This document shows positions 41,644-49,397 of a stretch of DNA of 64,000 nucleotides, in pieces (within the stretch, counting starts at the first letter, position 1; each line of letters begins with the position of its first letter). Where the stretch lies: positions 930,001 to 994,000 of the forward strand of contig NZ_JBITLV010000001.1 in assembly GCF_044465595.1 (NCBI RefSeq), in the 5' to 3' direction. A program made the translations under genes and the position numbers. Source of the DNA: Spongisporangium articulatum. GTDB lineage: Bacteria; Actinomycetota; Actinomycetes; Actinomycetales; Kineosporiaceae. The notes under the pieces are model-generated. The model was not told the origin of the DNA and searched no databases. It saw nothing but the letters and a program-made list of their open reading frames with translations.

Positions 41644-43431
41644 ATGGGTTTCATCAAGCCGTCGCCTCAGCCCGTCGAACCGGCCGAGTTCCTCGTCCTG
41701 CCGCTGCGCGAGCGCATGCGCACCCTGAGCACCACCTGGGTCGAGGACGGGTTCGGCACGCCGAGGGTGCTCCACGTCATCTACATCCTCAAGATGTTCG
41801 GGCTGTACCTCGGCGGCGGCCTCCTCATCGCGGCCGCGACCAGCAACGCGACCGTGTTCGAGCCCGGCTCGTGGTGGGACAACATCGTCGTCTACCAGAA
41901 GCTGGCGGCGTGGCTGATGCTCCTGGAACTCATCGGCCTCGGCGGGGCCTGGGGCCCCCTGTGCGGCCACTTCAAGCCCATGACCGGCAACATCCGGTAC
42001 TGGTTGCGGCCCGGCACGATCCGCATGGCCCCCTGGGGCAGCCGAGTCCCCGGAACCGCCGGCGACACCCGCACCCTCCTCGACGTGGGGCTCTACCTGG
42101 CGGCCCTGGCCGGCCTCGTGGTGCCCCTCGCCGCATCCGGTGTCGACGTCGTCGGGGTCGCCGGCCAGCAGGTCGTGCCCGGCTGGGCGTTCGTTCCGGT
42201 CCTCGTGCTGATGCCGCTGCTCGGCCTGCGCGACAAGGTCATCTTCCTGGCCGGCCGCTCGGAGCAGTACCTGCCGATCATGCTGTACTCCGCCGTCTTC
42301 GCCGACGACTTCACCAACCTGGTCGTGGCCTACAAGATCGTCATCGTCTGCGTGTGGATCGGCGCCGGCGTGTCCAAGATCGGCGACCACTTCGTCAACG
42401 TCGTCCCGCCCATGGTGTCGAACAGTCCGGCGATGCCCGGCAAGGCCTCCCGACGTCTCTTCTACCGCGACTTCCCGCGCGACCTGCGGCCGTCGCGGCT
42501 GGCCTGGTTCATGGCCCACATCGGCGGCACCCTGGTCGAGATCGCCATCCCGGTGACCCTCCTCCTCACCACGAACGCGACCATCGCGCTCCTGGGCGCC
42601 GTCGCCATGCTCCTCTTCCACCTCTTCATCACCTCGACCTTCCCGCTCGCGGTGCCCCTGGAGTGGAACGTCTTCTTCGGTTTCGCGGCGATCACCCTGT
42701 GGGTCGGGAAGGACCCGTCCGCGTACTCGATCTACGACTTCTCGCCCGCGTGGGCGCTCCTGCCGATATTCGCGCTAGCCCTGGCCTTCCCGGTCCTGGG
42801 CAACCTGCGGCCCGACCTCGTCTCGTTCCTTCCCTCCATGCGCCAGTACGCCGGGAACTGGGCGTCGGCCGTGTGGGCCATGAAGCCCGGGGTGGAGGAG
42901 CGCCTCAACGAACTTCCCAACGTGCACAACCAGGTCGACCAACTGGTAGAGATGAAGTACGAGCCGGACGACGCGGAGATGACGCTGCAGAAGACCATCG
43001 CGTGGCGAACCATGCACAGCCAGGGGCGCGGCCTGTTCTCGGCGCTCTACCACCACCTCGACGACATCGAGGAGCGGACGGTCCGCGAGGGCGAGCTGGT
43101 GTGCAACACGCTCGTGGGCTGGAACTTCGGCGACGGGCACCTGCACGACCACCGCCTCGTGGCCGCCGTCCAGCGTCGCCTCGGCCTGCAGCCCGGTGAC
43201 CTGGTGGTCGTCTGGGTGGAGTCCCAGCCCATCTTCCGGCACACCCAGGCCTACCAGGTCATCGACGCCGCCCTGGGCGTGGTCGAGCGCGGGACCTGGG
43301 ACGTGCGGGACTGCGTCGCCGAGCAGCCCTGGCTGCCCAACGGTCCGGTGGACCTCGACGTCACGTGGGCCGCTCCGGGCTACCAGCGCCGCCGGACCCT
43401 GACGGCGCGGACGTTCGAGCACCCCGCGTGA
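41644..43431 (+). CDS. DUF3556 integral membrane protein
   Basis: The 595-residue protein matches the DUF3556 family, known mainly from mycobacteria and relatives. It has a short cytoplasmic leader, a first helix (LKMFGLYLGGGLLIAAA), and about eight further membrane segments up to residue ~390. The aqueous C-terminal domain (395-595) includes RTMHSQGRGLFSALYHHLDD and GWNFGDGHLHDHRLVAA, which is His-rich and may bind metal. The N-terminal half resembles HTTM/vitamin-K-carboxylase-like membrane folds in spacing. Function is not known; context suggests membrane handling of an acyl or isoprenoid substrate. Confidence 0.85.
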   Translation: MGFIKPSPQPVEPAEFLVLPLRERMRTLSTTWVEDGFGTPRVLHVIYILKMFGLYLGGGLLIAAATSNATVFEPGSWWDNIVVYQKLAAWLMLLELIGLGGAWGPLCGHFKPMTGNIRYWLRPGTIRMAPWGSRVPGTAGDTRTLLDVGLYLAALAGLVVPLAASGVDVVGVAGQQVVPGWAFVPVLVLMPLLGLRDKVIFLAGRSEQYLPIMLYSAVFADDFTNLVVAYKIVIVCVWIGAGVSKIGDHFVNVVPPMVSNSPAMPGKASRRLFYRDFPRDLRPSRLAWFMAHIGGTLVEIAIPVTLLLTTNATIALLGAVAMLLFHLFITSTFPLAVPLEWNVFFGFAAITLWVGKDPSAYSIYDFSPAWALLPIFALALAFPVLGNLRPDLVSFLPSMRQYAGNWASAVWAMKPGVEERLNELPNVHNQVDQLVEMKYEPDDAEMTLQKTIAWRTMHSQGRGLFSALYHHLDDIEERTVREGELVCNTLVGWNFGDGHLHDHRLVAAVQRRLGLQPGDLVVVWVESQPIFRHTQAYQVIDAALGVVERGTWDVRDCVAEQPWLPNGPVDLDVTWAAPGYQRRRTLTARTFEHPA

Positions 43432-44840
43432 CCTCCGCGATCGTGGTCGGCAGCGGGCCCAACGGGCTCGCTGCCGCTCTGACCCTGGCCGCCGCGGGCG
43501 TCCAGGTCACGGTCCTGGAACGGGAGAGCACACCCGGCGGCGGCACCCGCTCGGTCGAGGCGACCCTCCCCGGTCTGCTCCACGACGAGTGCAGCTGGGC
43601 GCATCCCCTCGCGATCGACACGCCCTTCAGTCGCGCCTTCGACCTCGGCAGCACCGGCCTCCGGTTCGTCGCGGCCCCCTACGAGCACGCCCACCCGCTC
43701 GACGGTGGCCGCGGCGCTGCCGCGCGTCGCTCCTCGGAGGAGACGGCGCGGGCGCTCGGAGCCGACGCGCGCAGGTGGCGTCGCATCTTCGGGCGTCTCG
43801 ACGAACGGTTCGCGCGGATCAGCGAGGACTTCCTGCGCCCGATGCTGCACGTGCCCGCCCACCCGGTACTCCTGGCCCAGTTCGGCGCCCTCGCTACGCT
43901 GCCGGCCACGGGCCTCGCCCGCCTCTTCGGCACCGACGAGGCCCGGGCGATGTGGTCCGGGCTGGCCGCCCACTCGTTCCGGCCCCTCGGCAGTCCCTTC
44001 TCCTCCGCCATCGGGCTCGCCCTCGGCACGGCCGCGCACACCTACGGCTGGCCGGTCGCCGTCGGCGGCTCCCGATCCATCAGCGCCGCCATGATCGCCC
44101 AACTCGAGAAGCACGGCGGTCGGATCGAGACCGGGGTCGAGGTCCGGTCGGCGACCGAACTCCCCCCGAGCGACCTCCTGCTGCTGGACACGTCCCCCCG
44201 GACGGCGGCCGCCATCCTGGGCGACCGCCTCCCGGCGCACGTCCGGCGCGCGTACCGGCGATTCCGCCACGGCACCGCCGCTTTCCAGGTGTCGCTGGCC
44301 GTCGAGGGCGGCATCCCCTGGGCGTACGCCCCGGCGCGCGAGGCCGCGAGCGTCCACCTCGGCGGCACGTTCCGGGAGGTCGCCGAGGCCGAGCGGCAGA
44401 CCTGGCAGGGCCGGATGCCCGAGCGCCCCTTCGTCCTCCTCGGCCAGCAGTACGTCGCCGACCCCTCCCGGTCCCGGGGGGCGACCCATCCCGTCGACGC
44501 CTACGCCCACGTGCCGCACGGTTTCGGCGGCGACGCGACCGAGGCGATCCTCGCCCAGATCGAGCGGTTCGCCCCCGGGGCACGCGATCGCATCGTCCAC
44601 GTCTCCGTCCGCACCACGACCGACATCTCAGTGCGCAACCCCAACTACGTCGGTGGGGACATCACCACCGGCGCGAACACCGCCCGCCAGCTCGTGTTCC
44701 GCCCGCGAGTCGCGCTCGACCCCTACGCCACGGGCATCCCGGGCACCTACCTCTGTTCGGCGGCGACCCCGCCCGGCGCCGGGGCTCACGGGGTGTGCGG
44801 ATGGAACGCCGCCCGCTCCGCACTGGCGAGTCTGCGCTGA
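43428..44840 (+). CDS. FAD-dependent phytoene-desaturase-like oxidoreductase
   Basis: The 470-residue protein has dinucleotide-binding motif IVVGSGPNGLAAALTLAAAG, then VTVLERESTPGGGTRSVEA, and the C-terminal FAD motif near CSAATPPGAGAHGVCGWNAA. This is the CrtI/NAD(P)/FAD-dependent oxidoreductase family, which desaturates, isomerises or reduces isoprenoid and lipid chains. GTG 43428 overlaps the DUF3556 stop (GTGA). It ends the operon. No other carotenoid gene is near, so a carotenoid substrate is not implied. Confidence 0.9.
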   Translation: MTSAIVVGSGPNGLAAALTLAAAGVQVTVLERESTPGGGTRSVEATLPGLLHDECSWAHPLAIDTPFSRAFDLGSTGLRFVAAPYEHAHPLDGGRGAAARRSSEETARALGADARRWRRIFGRLDERFARISEDFLRPMLHVPAHPVLLAQFGALATLPATGLARLFGTDEARAMWSGLAAHSFRPLGSPFSSAIGLALGTAAHTYGWPVAVGGSRSISAAMIAQLEKHGGRIETGVEVRSATELPPSDLLLLDTSPRTAAAILGDRLPAHVRRAYRRFRHGTAAFQVSLAVEGGIPWAYAPAREAASVHLGGTFREVAEAERQTWQGRMPERPFVLLGQQYVADPSRSRGATHPVDAYAHVPHGFGGDATEAILAQIERFAPGARDRIVHVSVRTTTDISVRNPNYVGGDITTGANTARQLVFRPRVALDPYATGIPGTYLCSAATPPGAGAHGVCGWNAARSALASLR

Positions 44841-44861
44841 GCGGTGCGCCGCTCGCAGGAG

Positions 44862-44910
44862 TGGTTCAGCGGGTCGCCCCATGGTTCAGCGGGTCGACCC
44901 AGGGTTCAGC
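44862..44910. repeat. 20-bp tandem repeat, 2.5 copies
   Basis: TGGTTCAGCGGGTCG followed by C/ACCCA occurs at 44862-44881 and 44882-44901, and GGGTTCAGC starts a third partial copy. It overlaps the stop codon of the degraded minus-strand gene at 44886. Confidence 0.75.
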
Positions 44911-45020
44911 AGCGACGCGATGAGACTCTGCGCGAGCCAGGCGCCGAACCGTTCCGGTGACCAACCCCGCTGGAGCACCAACAGGTCGTAGAGCTCGGGG
45001 GAGTTGTGCGCCCACAGCAG
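44886..45020 (-). pseudogene. C-terminal remnant of a TetR-like regulator
   Basis: The minus-strand frame reads LLWAHNSPELYDLLVLQRGW, then SPERFGAWLAQSLIASLLNP and a stop. This looks like the conserved last ~40 residues of a TetR-type regulator. No start or DNA-binding part exists upstream; the frame changes to unrelated sequence at about 45020. Confidence 0.45.
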
Positions 45021-45022
45021 GT

Positions 45023-45115
45023 GTGGGCGCGGTACTGCGCGACCTCGGCATTCCGGCGGCGGCCGAGCCGCCGGTGGAGCATGAGCTGGACCTGCTCGAG
45101 GCCCTCACCGCCTGA
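45023..45115 (+). pseudogene. C-terminal remnant of an unidentified gene
   Basis: The plus-strand frame reads VGAVLRDLGIPAAAEPPVEH, then ELDLLEALTA and a stop, with protein-like composition. It begins exactly where the minus-strand remnant ends, with no start region. I do not recognise the parent gene. The region from 44841 to 45173 holds no intact gene. Confidence 0.35.
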
Positions 45116-45173
45116 CCCGCGCCGGACGGCTCGTGACCGACCGGCGCCGGTCACGAGCCGCGAAAAGGGGCTG

Positions 45174-45683
45174 TCAGCCGGCGTAGCCGTGCATGATCAG
45201 CGAGCCGCCGGTGAGCACCGGGATGGCCACGGCGTTCAGCACGGCCACGACCAGGCCCACGATGGCGAAGCCCCGAGCGGCCCCGCGCTGCGGGGTGCTG
45301 CCGATGGTGAGTCCGCCCAGCCAGGCCGCGTTCGCACCGAAGATGGCGGGTGCGCCGGCCCAGAAGGCGGGCAGCGAGATCACGGCCAGCGCGCCGAGCG
45401 CGACGGCGCCGATCGCGGCCCGCGAGGCGACCCCGCGGCAGCTCAGCGACACGGCGAAGGCGATGACCAGGCTCACGGCGGCGACCACGGAGATGCTCAC
45501 GAGGCTGGCTCGCACCCCCTCGTCCCGGTCTATCTCGGCCTGGCTGGCCACGAACATGCCGATCCCGAACACGATCAGCTGGAAACCTGTACTGAGCAGG
45601 ATCGTGCCGCCCACCAGCACGGGGGCGCTGAGGCCGGTGACGATCCGGGGCTTGCGGTCGAGCGACGCGGACTGCGTGGTCAT
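45174..45683 (-). CDS. Small four-helix membrane protein
   Basis: The 169-residue protein has four hydrophobic segments (about 20-42, 55-75, 84-105, 138-160) and short charged loops. I do not recognise the family. ATG 45683 has an excellent AGGAGG 5 nt upstream. It is divergent from the two-component system at 45859, and the shared gap carries six phased GTCCC repeats. It is therefore a likely target of that response regulator. Confidence 0.75.
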   Translation of the reverse strand: MTTQSASLDRKPRIVTGLSAPVLVGGTILLSTGFQLIVFGIGMFVASQAEIDRDEGVRASLVSISVVAAVSLVIAFAVSLSCRGVASRAAIGAVALGALAVISLPAFWAGAPAIFGANAAWLGGLTIGSTPQRGAARGFAIVGLVVAVLNAVAIPVLTGGSLIMHGYAG

Positions 45684-45759
45684 GACTCCTCCTGAAGGGA
45701 ATGATCGCTGCTTCGGCCGACTGTGGCCGCCGGCGCGACCCGGGGGCGAGGCCCCCGCC

Positions 45760-45817
45760 GTCCCCCGCCGTCCCGAGCCCGTCCCGCGTCGTCCCGGAAC
45801 GTCCCGCCGACGTCCCG
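45760..45817. promoter_or_regulatory. Six helically phased GTCCC(G) direct repeats
   Basis: GTCCC starts at 45760, 45770, 45781, 45791, 45801 and 45812; five of the six are GTCCCG and the first is GTCCCC. The spacings of 10, 11, 10, 10 and 11 bp average 10.4 bp, one helical turn, so all copies face one side of the DNA. The array lies between the divergent membrane-protein and histidine-kinase genes and ends 7 bp before TAGGCA (45824-45829), a probable -10. Confidence 0.75.
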
Positions 45818-45858
45818 GACACCTAGGCACGGGCCCGAGCGTGGCGCATGATCAGGAC

Positions 45859-47583
45859 ATGACCTCGGTGCCGGACGACGGACCGCCCCCGGCCGGGGTG
45901 CCGGTCGCCGTTCTCGTCGCCACCCTGTTGGCCGCCTTCGGCACGATCCCCGCCCTGATGGGCGTGACGTCCGACAGCATCACGGTCGGCGCGATCTACA
46001 GCTCGGCGTGGCTGGTCTTCGGCTTCGGTGCCGCGGTCCTGCTCGACCGGGATCCGCATGACCGGGTAGGGCGGGTCTTCGCCGGCCTGTCGCTGACGCC
46101 CCTGGCCGTGGTGGGGGTCTCCGTGGTGGTGAGCGGCGTGGGCTGGGGTTCCCTGACCCGGGTGTGGACGGCGATCGGATGGCCGGTGGTCGCCGTCGTC
46201 CTGGCCGCCGTCGCCTGGGCCGTCGACCTGGCCGTCGACCGGATGTCGCGTCGCCGGCTGGTCTGGCTCGTCGTCCTCTCCGCGGCGCTGTTCGCCGCCG
46301 TGATCGCCACCCGGTTCCTCGCCGGCCCGGTCCAGGCGGCCATGACCGCGATGCTCGGACTGTGGACCTTCGCCGCGGTGGCGACGCGCCTCGTACTCGC
46401 CCGCCAGTTCCGCCCGCTCGACGAACCCCTGGTCGACCTCGTTCTGGCGCTCGGCCCCTTCCTGCTCGGTGGGGTCGCCGGACTGCTGACGCAGTGGCTG
46501 ACCGAACGGGTGGACCTACCCTGGGCCCAGCCTTCGACCGTCTTCGTGGCCGTCGTCGTCGTCACCCTCGCTTGGCCCCTGTCCCGATGGCTGCGCGCCT
46601 CCTTCCTGCAGCAACGGTACGGGCGTGGCGTGCTGACCCCGGACGACGTCGCCGCCATCACCGCAGGCCTGCACGCGGACGCCGACCCGCGCGAGTTGCT
46701 CGGCCAGGCGGCTGCGATGGTCTCGGCGGCCAGCGGTCAGGAGGCGGTGACGATCATCCTCGGCGCCGACGAACCGGACGAGCCGAGTGACGACGGTCGG
46801 CTGGTGCACCATCCTCTGGTGGTGGCCGGTGACCGGGTCGGCACCCTCTCGGTCCGCAGTCGGCACCGGGAGGGCCCCGAATCGCGCCAGGCCCACACCG
46901 TCGTCCAGCTCATCCCCACGGTGGCCCTGGTCGCGCGGGCGGTGCAGCTGGCGGTCGAGGCCGACCACGCGCGACAGGACGTCGCCCGTGAACGGGACGC
47001 CGAACGGGCCAGGATCCTGGGCGACCTGCACGACGGAGTCGGGCCGGTACTGGCCGGGATGAGCATGCGCGTCCAGGCCGAGTTGCGTGCGGCGCCGACC
47101 CCTCTGCTGCGGGCGCTGGCCGACGAGCTGGCCGACTGCCGGGGCGACCTGCGCCGGATCGTGGCCGGCCTGACGCCTTCGGCCCTGCACGACGGCGACC
47201 TGGCCGGCGCGCTGAGCGCCCTGGTCGACAGCTTCGGCGCCCAGAGCCGAACCATCGCCCTCGACACGGATCTCGACCGCGAGCTGCCACCCGAGGTGAC
47301 GGTCGCCGTGTACCGCAGCGTCGCCGAGGGGATCACCAACGCGCTGCGGCACGGCGCGGCGGACGAGATCCACGTGAGTGTCCGCTGTCGGGCCGATCCC
47401 GGCGAGCGGATCAGCGCCCGCGTCGAGGTGCGCGACCACGGACGAGGAGGTCTCGTCGTCCCCGGGGTCGGCCTGACGTCGCTCCGGCGCCGCGCCGAAC
47501 AGCTCGGTGGGCGGCTGCAGGTGGAGAACCTCCAGCCCCACGGCGTCCGCCTGCACGTCGAGATACCGGTGGTGTCCGCGTGA
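45859..47583 (+). CDS. NarL-type sensor histidine kinase (HisKA_3)
   Basis: The 574-residue protein has a membrane domain of about nine helices in the first 250 residues, a GAF-like linker (265-370), HisKA_3 with phospho-acceptor ARILGDLHDGVGPVLAGM (His 391), and HATPase with AVYRSVAEGITNALRHG and DHGRGGLVVPGVGLTSLRRR. The architecture resembles DesK/NarX-like kinases. ATG 45859 and GTG 45841 are both possible; TAGGCA 11 nt before the GTG suggests a short leader. Its stop overlaps the response regulator start (GTGA). Confidence 0.92.
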   Translation: MTSVPDDGPPPAGVPVAVLVATLLAAFGTIPALMGVTSDSITVGAIYSSAWLVFGFGAAVLLDRDPHDRVGRVFAGLSLTPLAVVGVSVVVSGVGWGSLTRVWTAIGWPVVAVVLAAVAWAVDLAVDRMSRRRLVWLVVLSAALFAAVIATRFLAGPVQAAMTAMLGLWTFAAVATRLVLARQFRPLDEPLVDLVLALGPFLLGGVAGLLTQWLTERVDLPWAQPSTVFVAVVVVTLAWPLSRWLRASFLQQRYGRGVLTPDDVAAITAGLHADADPRELLGQAAAMVSAASGQEAVTIILGADEPDEPSDDGRLVHHPLVVAGDRVGTLSVRSRHREGPESRQAHTVVQLIPTVALVARAVQLAVEADHARQDVARERDAERARILGDLHDGVGPVLAGMSMRVQAELRAAPTPLLRALADELADCRGDLRRIVAGLTPSALHDGDLAGALSALVDSFGAQSRTIALDTDLDRELPPEVTVAVYRSVAEGITNALRHGAADEIHVSVRCRADPGERISARVEVRDHGRGGLVVPGVGLTSLRRRAEQLGGRLQVENLQPHGVRLHVEIPVVSA

Positions 47584-48224
47584 GCGAGGTGATCCGCGTG
47601 CTGCTGGTCGACGACCACCCGATCGTCCTGTCCGGGCTGTCGGCGCTGGTCGGGTCCGACCGCGGCCTGCACCTGGTGGTCGCTGCTCGGACGGTGAGTG
47701 AGGCGCTGGCCGGGCCCGTAGAGGCTCCGGACGTCGCTCTCGTCGATCTGGATCTGCCGGACGGGGACGGAATCTCACTGGGTGTTCAGCTGAAGCAGCG
47801 GTGGCCGGACGTCCGCGTCGTGCTGTTGACCATGCATTCCGACCAGCAGGCCGTCATGCGCAGCCTCGGTTCGGGACTCGACGGCTATCTCCTGAAGGAT
47901 GCCGATCCCGAGGACATCCTGGCGGCGATCCACACGGTCGCCGGCGGCACGATGGTGCTCGGGCAGGGCGTGGCCGCCACGGTGGTCGCCGCCGCGGCGA
48001 GCGGCCAGCCGGCCACGGGTGCCGACGCGCTGGCTCCGCTGGACGCCCGGGACCGCGAGATCCTGGCCCTCCTGGTGCGTGGGTTCACGACCTCCCAGGT
48101 CGCCGCCCGACTGTTCCTGGCGCCGAAGACGATCCGCAACCGCGTCTCCGACATCGTCGGCAAGCTCGGGGTGACGTCCCGTGAGGAGGCCATCCGGCTG
48201 GGCCGGGACTGCGGCCTGAGCTGA
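47580..48224 (+). CDS. NarL/FixJ-family response regulator
   Basis: The 214-residue protein has a receiver with VLLVDDHPIV (acidic pocket), VALVDLDLPDGDG (phospho-acceptor Asp56), T/S in LLTMHSD and Lys in LLKDADPE. The LuxR-type HTH is at about 145-195 (DREILALLVRGFTTSQVAAR, LFLAPKTIRNRVSDIVGKLG). It is the coupled partner of the kinase. LuxR-type regulators bind short sites as dimers, so the phased GTCCC array upstream of the operon is its probable target (inference). Confidence 0.95.
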   Translation: MSEVIRVLLVDDHPIVLSGLSALVGSDRGLHLVVAARTVSEALAGPVEAPDVALVDLDLPDGDGISLGVQLKQRWPDVRVVLLTMHSDQQAVMRSLGSGLDGYLLKDADPEDILAAIHTVAGGTMVLGQGVAATVVAAAASGQPATGADALAPLDARDREILALLVRGFTTSQVAARLFLAPKTIRNRVSDIVGKLGVTSREEAIRLGRDCGLS

Positions 48225-48242
48225 GGAGTCGGCGCGGAGCCC

Positions 48243-48248
48243 TAGGCT
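48243..48248 (+). promoter_or_regulatory. -10 box of a leaderless promoter (M20 gene)
   Basis: TAGGCT lies 6 nt before ATG 48255, in the 30-bp gap after the response regulator gene, giving the M20 gene its own leaderless start. Confidence 0.5.
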
Positions 48249-48254
48249 CACGGG

Positions 48255-49397
48255 ATGGCTGACGCCGAGGTGGTGGACGTCGAGGCGGCCGCGGTCGAGC
48301 TGCTCGTCACCCTCGTCGGCATCGATAGCGTGAACCCCGGGCTGGTGACGGGTGCCGCGGGTGAGACTGGCATGGTCGACCACCTGAGGGCCCGGCTCGA
48401 CGCCGCGGGGTTCGGGACGACGGTCGTCCCGGCCGCCGGGCACGACGACCGGCCCAGCCTGGTCGCCGTCGCGCCCGGGCCGTCGCAGTGGCCCACCGTC
48501 GTCCTGAACGGCCACCTCGACACGGTCGGGGTGGCCGGCATGACCGACCCCCTCACGCCGCGCGTCGAGGGTGACCGGCTCTACGGCCGGGGCGCCGCCG
48601 ACATGAAGGGCGGCCTGGCCGCGCTCGTCGTCGCCGCCGAGCGGCTGGTCGCCGACGGCGCTCCGGTCCGGCCGGTGCTCGCGCTGTCCGCCGACGAGGA
48701 GGACGCCAACCTCGGTACCGAGGCGATCGTCCGCGCCCTGCCCGGCCTCGGCGTCCGGCCGGACGTCTGCCTGATCGCCGAACCGACCGACCTGGCGCTG
48801 AGCCGGTCGCTGCGCGGGTTCGGGGTGGCCCGGGTGACCTTCCGGGGCCGCGCGGCGCACAGCTCGCAGGCCGAGCTGGGCGTCAACGCCGTCACCCACC
48901 TGGGGCGCCTGCTGCACGCGATCGACCGGCGGGCCGATGACGTCCGGGCCGCGGGCGGCGACCTGATGGTGACCGTGGCGCGGGGTGGCGACTCGCCGTT
49001 CGTGGTGCCCGCCCACGCCGAATGCCTGGTCGAGCTGCGGACGACCCCCGACCAGCCCAGCACCGCCGTCCTCGCCGAGCTCCGCGGGCTCCTGTCCCCG
49101 GAGTGGGACGCCGACGTCGAGCTCGTCGCCCACCGCGACGGATGGCGCCTGGACGACGACGGCCCGGCCGCGCGGCTCGCCCGCCGGTTGGGTGCCGCGC
49201 TGGGGACCGGAGCGACGTTCGACGCGCCGTACTGGATGGAAGCGCCACTCTGGCAGGCGGTCTGCCCGACGGTGATCTGCGGACCCTCGGGCGGCGGGAT
49301 CCATGCCGTCGACGAGTGGGTGGACCTGCGTCAGGTCCGGGCCCTGGCCCGTTCTCTCGTAACCGTTCTCAGCCGGTGGTCGCTCGGTGCCGACTGA
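48255..49397 (+). CDS. M20-family metallopeptidase (ArgE/DapE-like)
   Basis: The 380-residue enzyme shows metal ligands VVLNGHLDTV (His87, Asp in LDT), RGAADMKGGLAALV, the general base pair in ADEEDANLG (near 144) and EPTDLALSRSLRG, plus a dimerisation domain (about 180-290). It hydrolyses N-acyl amino acids or related amides; the family does not fix the substrate. It overlaps the following PLP enzyme gene by 11 nt, so the two likely act in one amino-acid pathway, possibly releasing a basic amino acid for decarboxylation. Confidence 0.9.
   Translation: MADAEVVDVEAAAVELLVTLVGIDSVNPGLVTGAAGETGMVDHLRARLDAAGFGTTVVPAAGHDDRPSLVAVAPGPSQWPTVVLNGHLDTVGVAGMTDPLTPRVEGDRLYGRGAADMKGGLAALVVAAERLVADGAPVRPVLALSADEEDANLGTEAIVRALPGLGVRPDVCLIAEPTDLALSRSLRGFGVARVTFRGRAAHSSQAELGVNAVTHLGRLLHAIDRRADDVRAAGGDLMVTVARGGDSPFVVPAHAECLVELRTTPDQPSTAVLAELRGLLSPEWDADVELVAHRDGWRLDDDGPAARLARRLGAALGTGATFDAPYWMEAPLWQAVCPTVICGPSGGGIHAVDEWVDLRQVRALARSLVTVLSRWSLGAD

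Noticed and set aside
44906..45154. Minus-strand open frame of about 80 codons in the gap after the FAD oxidoreductase
   Set aside because: Ser/Arg-rich shadow frame; a different frame on the same strand shows the recognisable TetR-like C-terminus.
45721..45760. Extension of the GTCCC array further to the left
   Set aside because: Sequence left of 45760 is GC-rich with CCCCCG runs, but the GTCCC core and the 10-11 bp register are not kept.
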